Origin: Hyphomicrobiales bacterium | Lineage (GTDB): Bacteria; Pseudomonadota; Alphaproteobacteria; Rhizobiales; Rhizobiaceae | Direction of reading: 5' to 3' | DNA length: 64,000 nt | Assembly: GCA_900472295.1 (NCBI GenBank) | Contig: UCIA01000023.1 | Coordinates: forward strand, 1-64,000 | Part shown: piece by piece, positions 63,883 through 64,000 of the stretch | Position numbering within the stretch: position 1 is the stretch's first letter | How the letters are laid out: each line of letters starts with the position of its first letter | The notes under the pieces: model-generated | What the model was told of the DNA's origin: nothing | The model's input: only the letters and a program-made list of their open reading frames with translations | Databases searched by the model: none | Position numbers and translations under genes: made by a program

Positions 63883-64000
63883 TTACGCCGCTTCGACATT
63901 CACCGTGCGGCTGAGGCGGCGGACTTCCTCGTCGTTGAGCAGGCCGCCGGCGCGCAGCAGGCTGGCGAAGCGGCCGTTGCGCAGCGACAATTCGGCGAAG
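63883..64000 (-). CDS. C-terminal end of an unidentified protein (cut by window edge)
   Basis: A minus-strand frame enters from beyond the window and ends at TAA 63883-63885. The last residues are FAELSLRNGRFASLLRAGGL, then LNDEEVRRLSRTVNVEAA. It is soluble in character, so it is not ccmB, whose end is hydrophobic. Not enough is visible to name it. Confidence 0.5.
   Translation of the reverse strand, partial: FAELSLRNGRFASLLRAGGLLNDEEVRRLSRTVNVEAA

Overview
The window looks like a chromosomal segment of a Mesorhizobium-like alphaproteobacterium (Rhizobiales). The reasons are high-GC codon use, two DUF982 genes, a small heat-shock gene behind a ROSE-type RNA thermometer, a ccmC gene and several long palindromic intergenic repeats of the kind common in rhizobia. 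Assignments come from reading the sequence; nothing was searched against a database.

Layout. 0-0.5 kb: no supported gene, then a minus-strand terminator and an 11-base match to the 3' end of an initiator tRNA. 0.6-5.7 kb: an accessory catabolic block (HxlR repressor, crotonase, alpha/beta hydrolase, Old Yellow Enzyme, DUF1330, then a second hydrolase). 7.1-15.4 kb: one giant 2,745-residue autotransporter with about 31 Gly-rich passenger repeats, followed by an IS66 transposase remnant and a secreted serine hydrolase. 17.9-25.9 kb: an Hpt protein and a minus-strand set of hybrid histidine kinase, two response regulators, TPR/beta-barrel porin, HEAT-repeat protein and processive GT2 synthase, probably a two-component-controlled polysaccharide synthesis and export system. 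26.5-29.6 kb: orphan hypotheticals and a lipoprotein. 30.0-36.9 kb: a type I secretion operon (RTX protein with a serralysin-like zinc site, a YbaY/YscW-like protein, PrtD-type ABC exporter, HlyD adaptor), flanked by a 3' fragment of one aldehyde dehydrogenase gene and by a complete one.

37.0-47.6 kb: metabolic genes. A minus-strand GNAT-ACT-aldehyde dehydrogenase group lies behind a possible Arg-rich attenuator leader. Then come a YeiH exporter, free methionine-(R)-sulfoxide reductase, a GlxA-type regulator, and a DddP-like M24 enzyme with an isochorismatase-family hydrolase, an HSL-type esterase and a family 5 substrate-binding protein. 47.7-51.2 kb: a TPR protein, Hsp20 and two DUF982 genes. 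51.2-60.7 kb: four tandem GPDPase-membrane-domain paralogues (minus strand, with two decayed extra copies) next to a plus-strand DUF4129-DUF4350-MoxR-DUF58-SpoIIM-RDD operon. 60.9-64 kb: D-lyxose isomerase-like protein, D-threonine aldolase-like protein, ccmC and the end of an unidentified gene.

The strongest candidates for an undescribed system are the GT2/HEAT/porin two-component cluster, the GPDPase-membrane array beside the MoxR operon, and the RTX secretion island framed by aldehyde dehydrogenase sequence. Three different large inverted repeats (36.9, 42.5 and 60.8 kb) and a dispersed ~200-bp element (17.4 and 26.3 kb) add non-genic structure.
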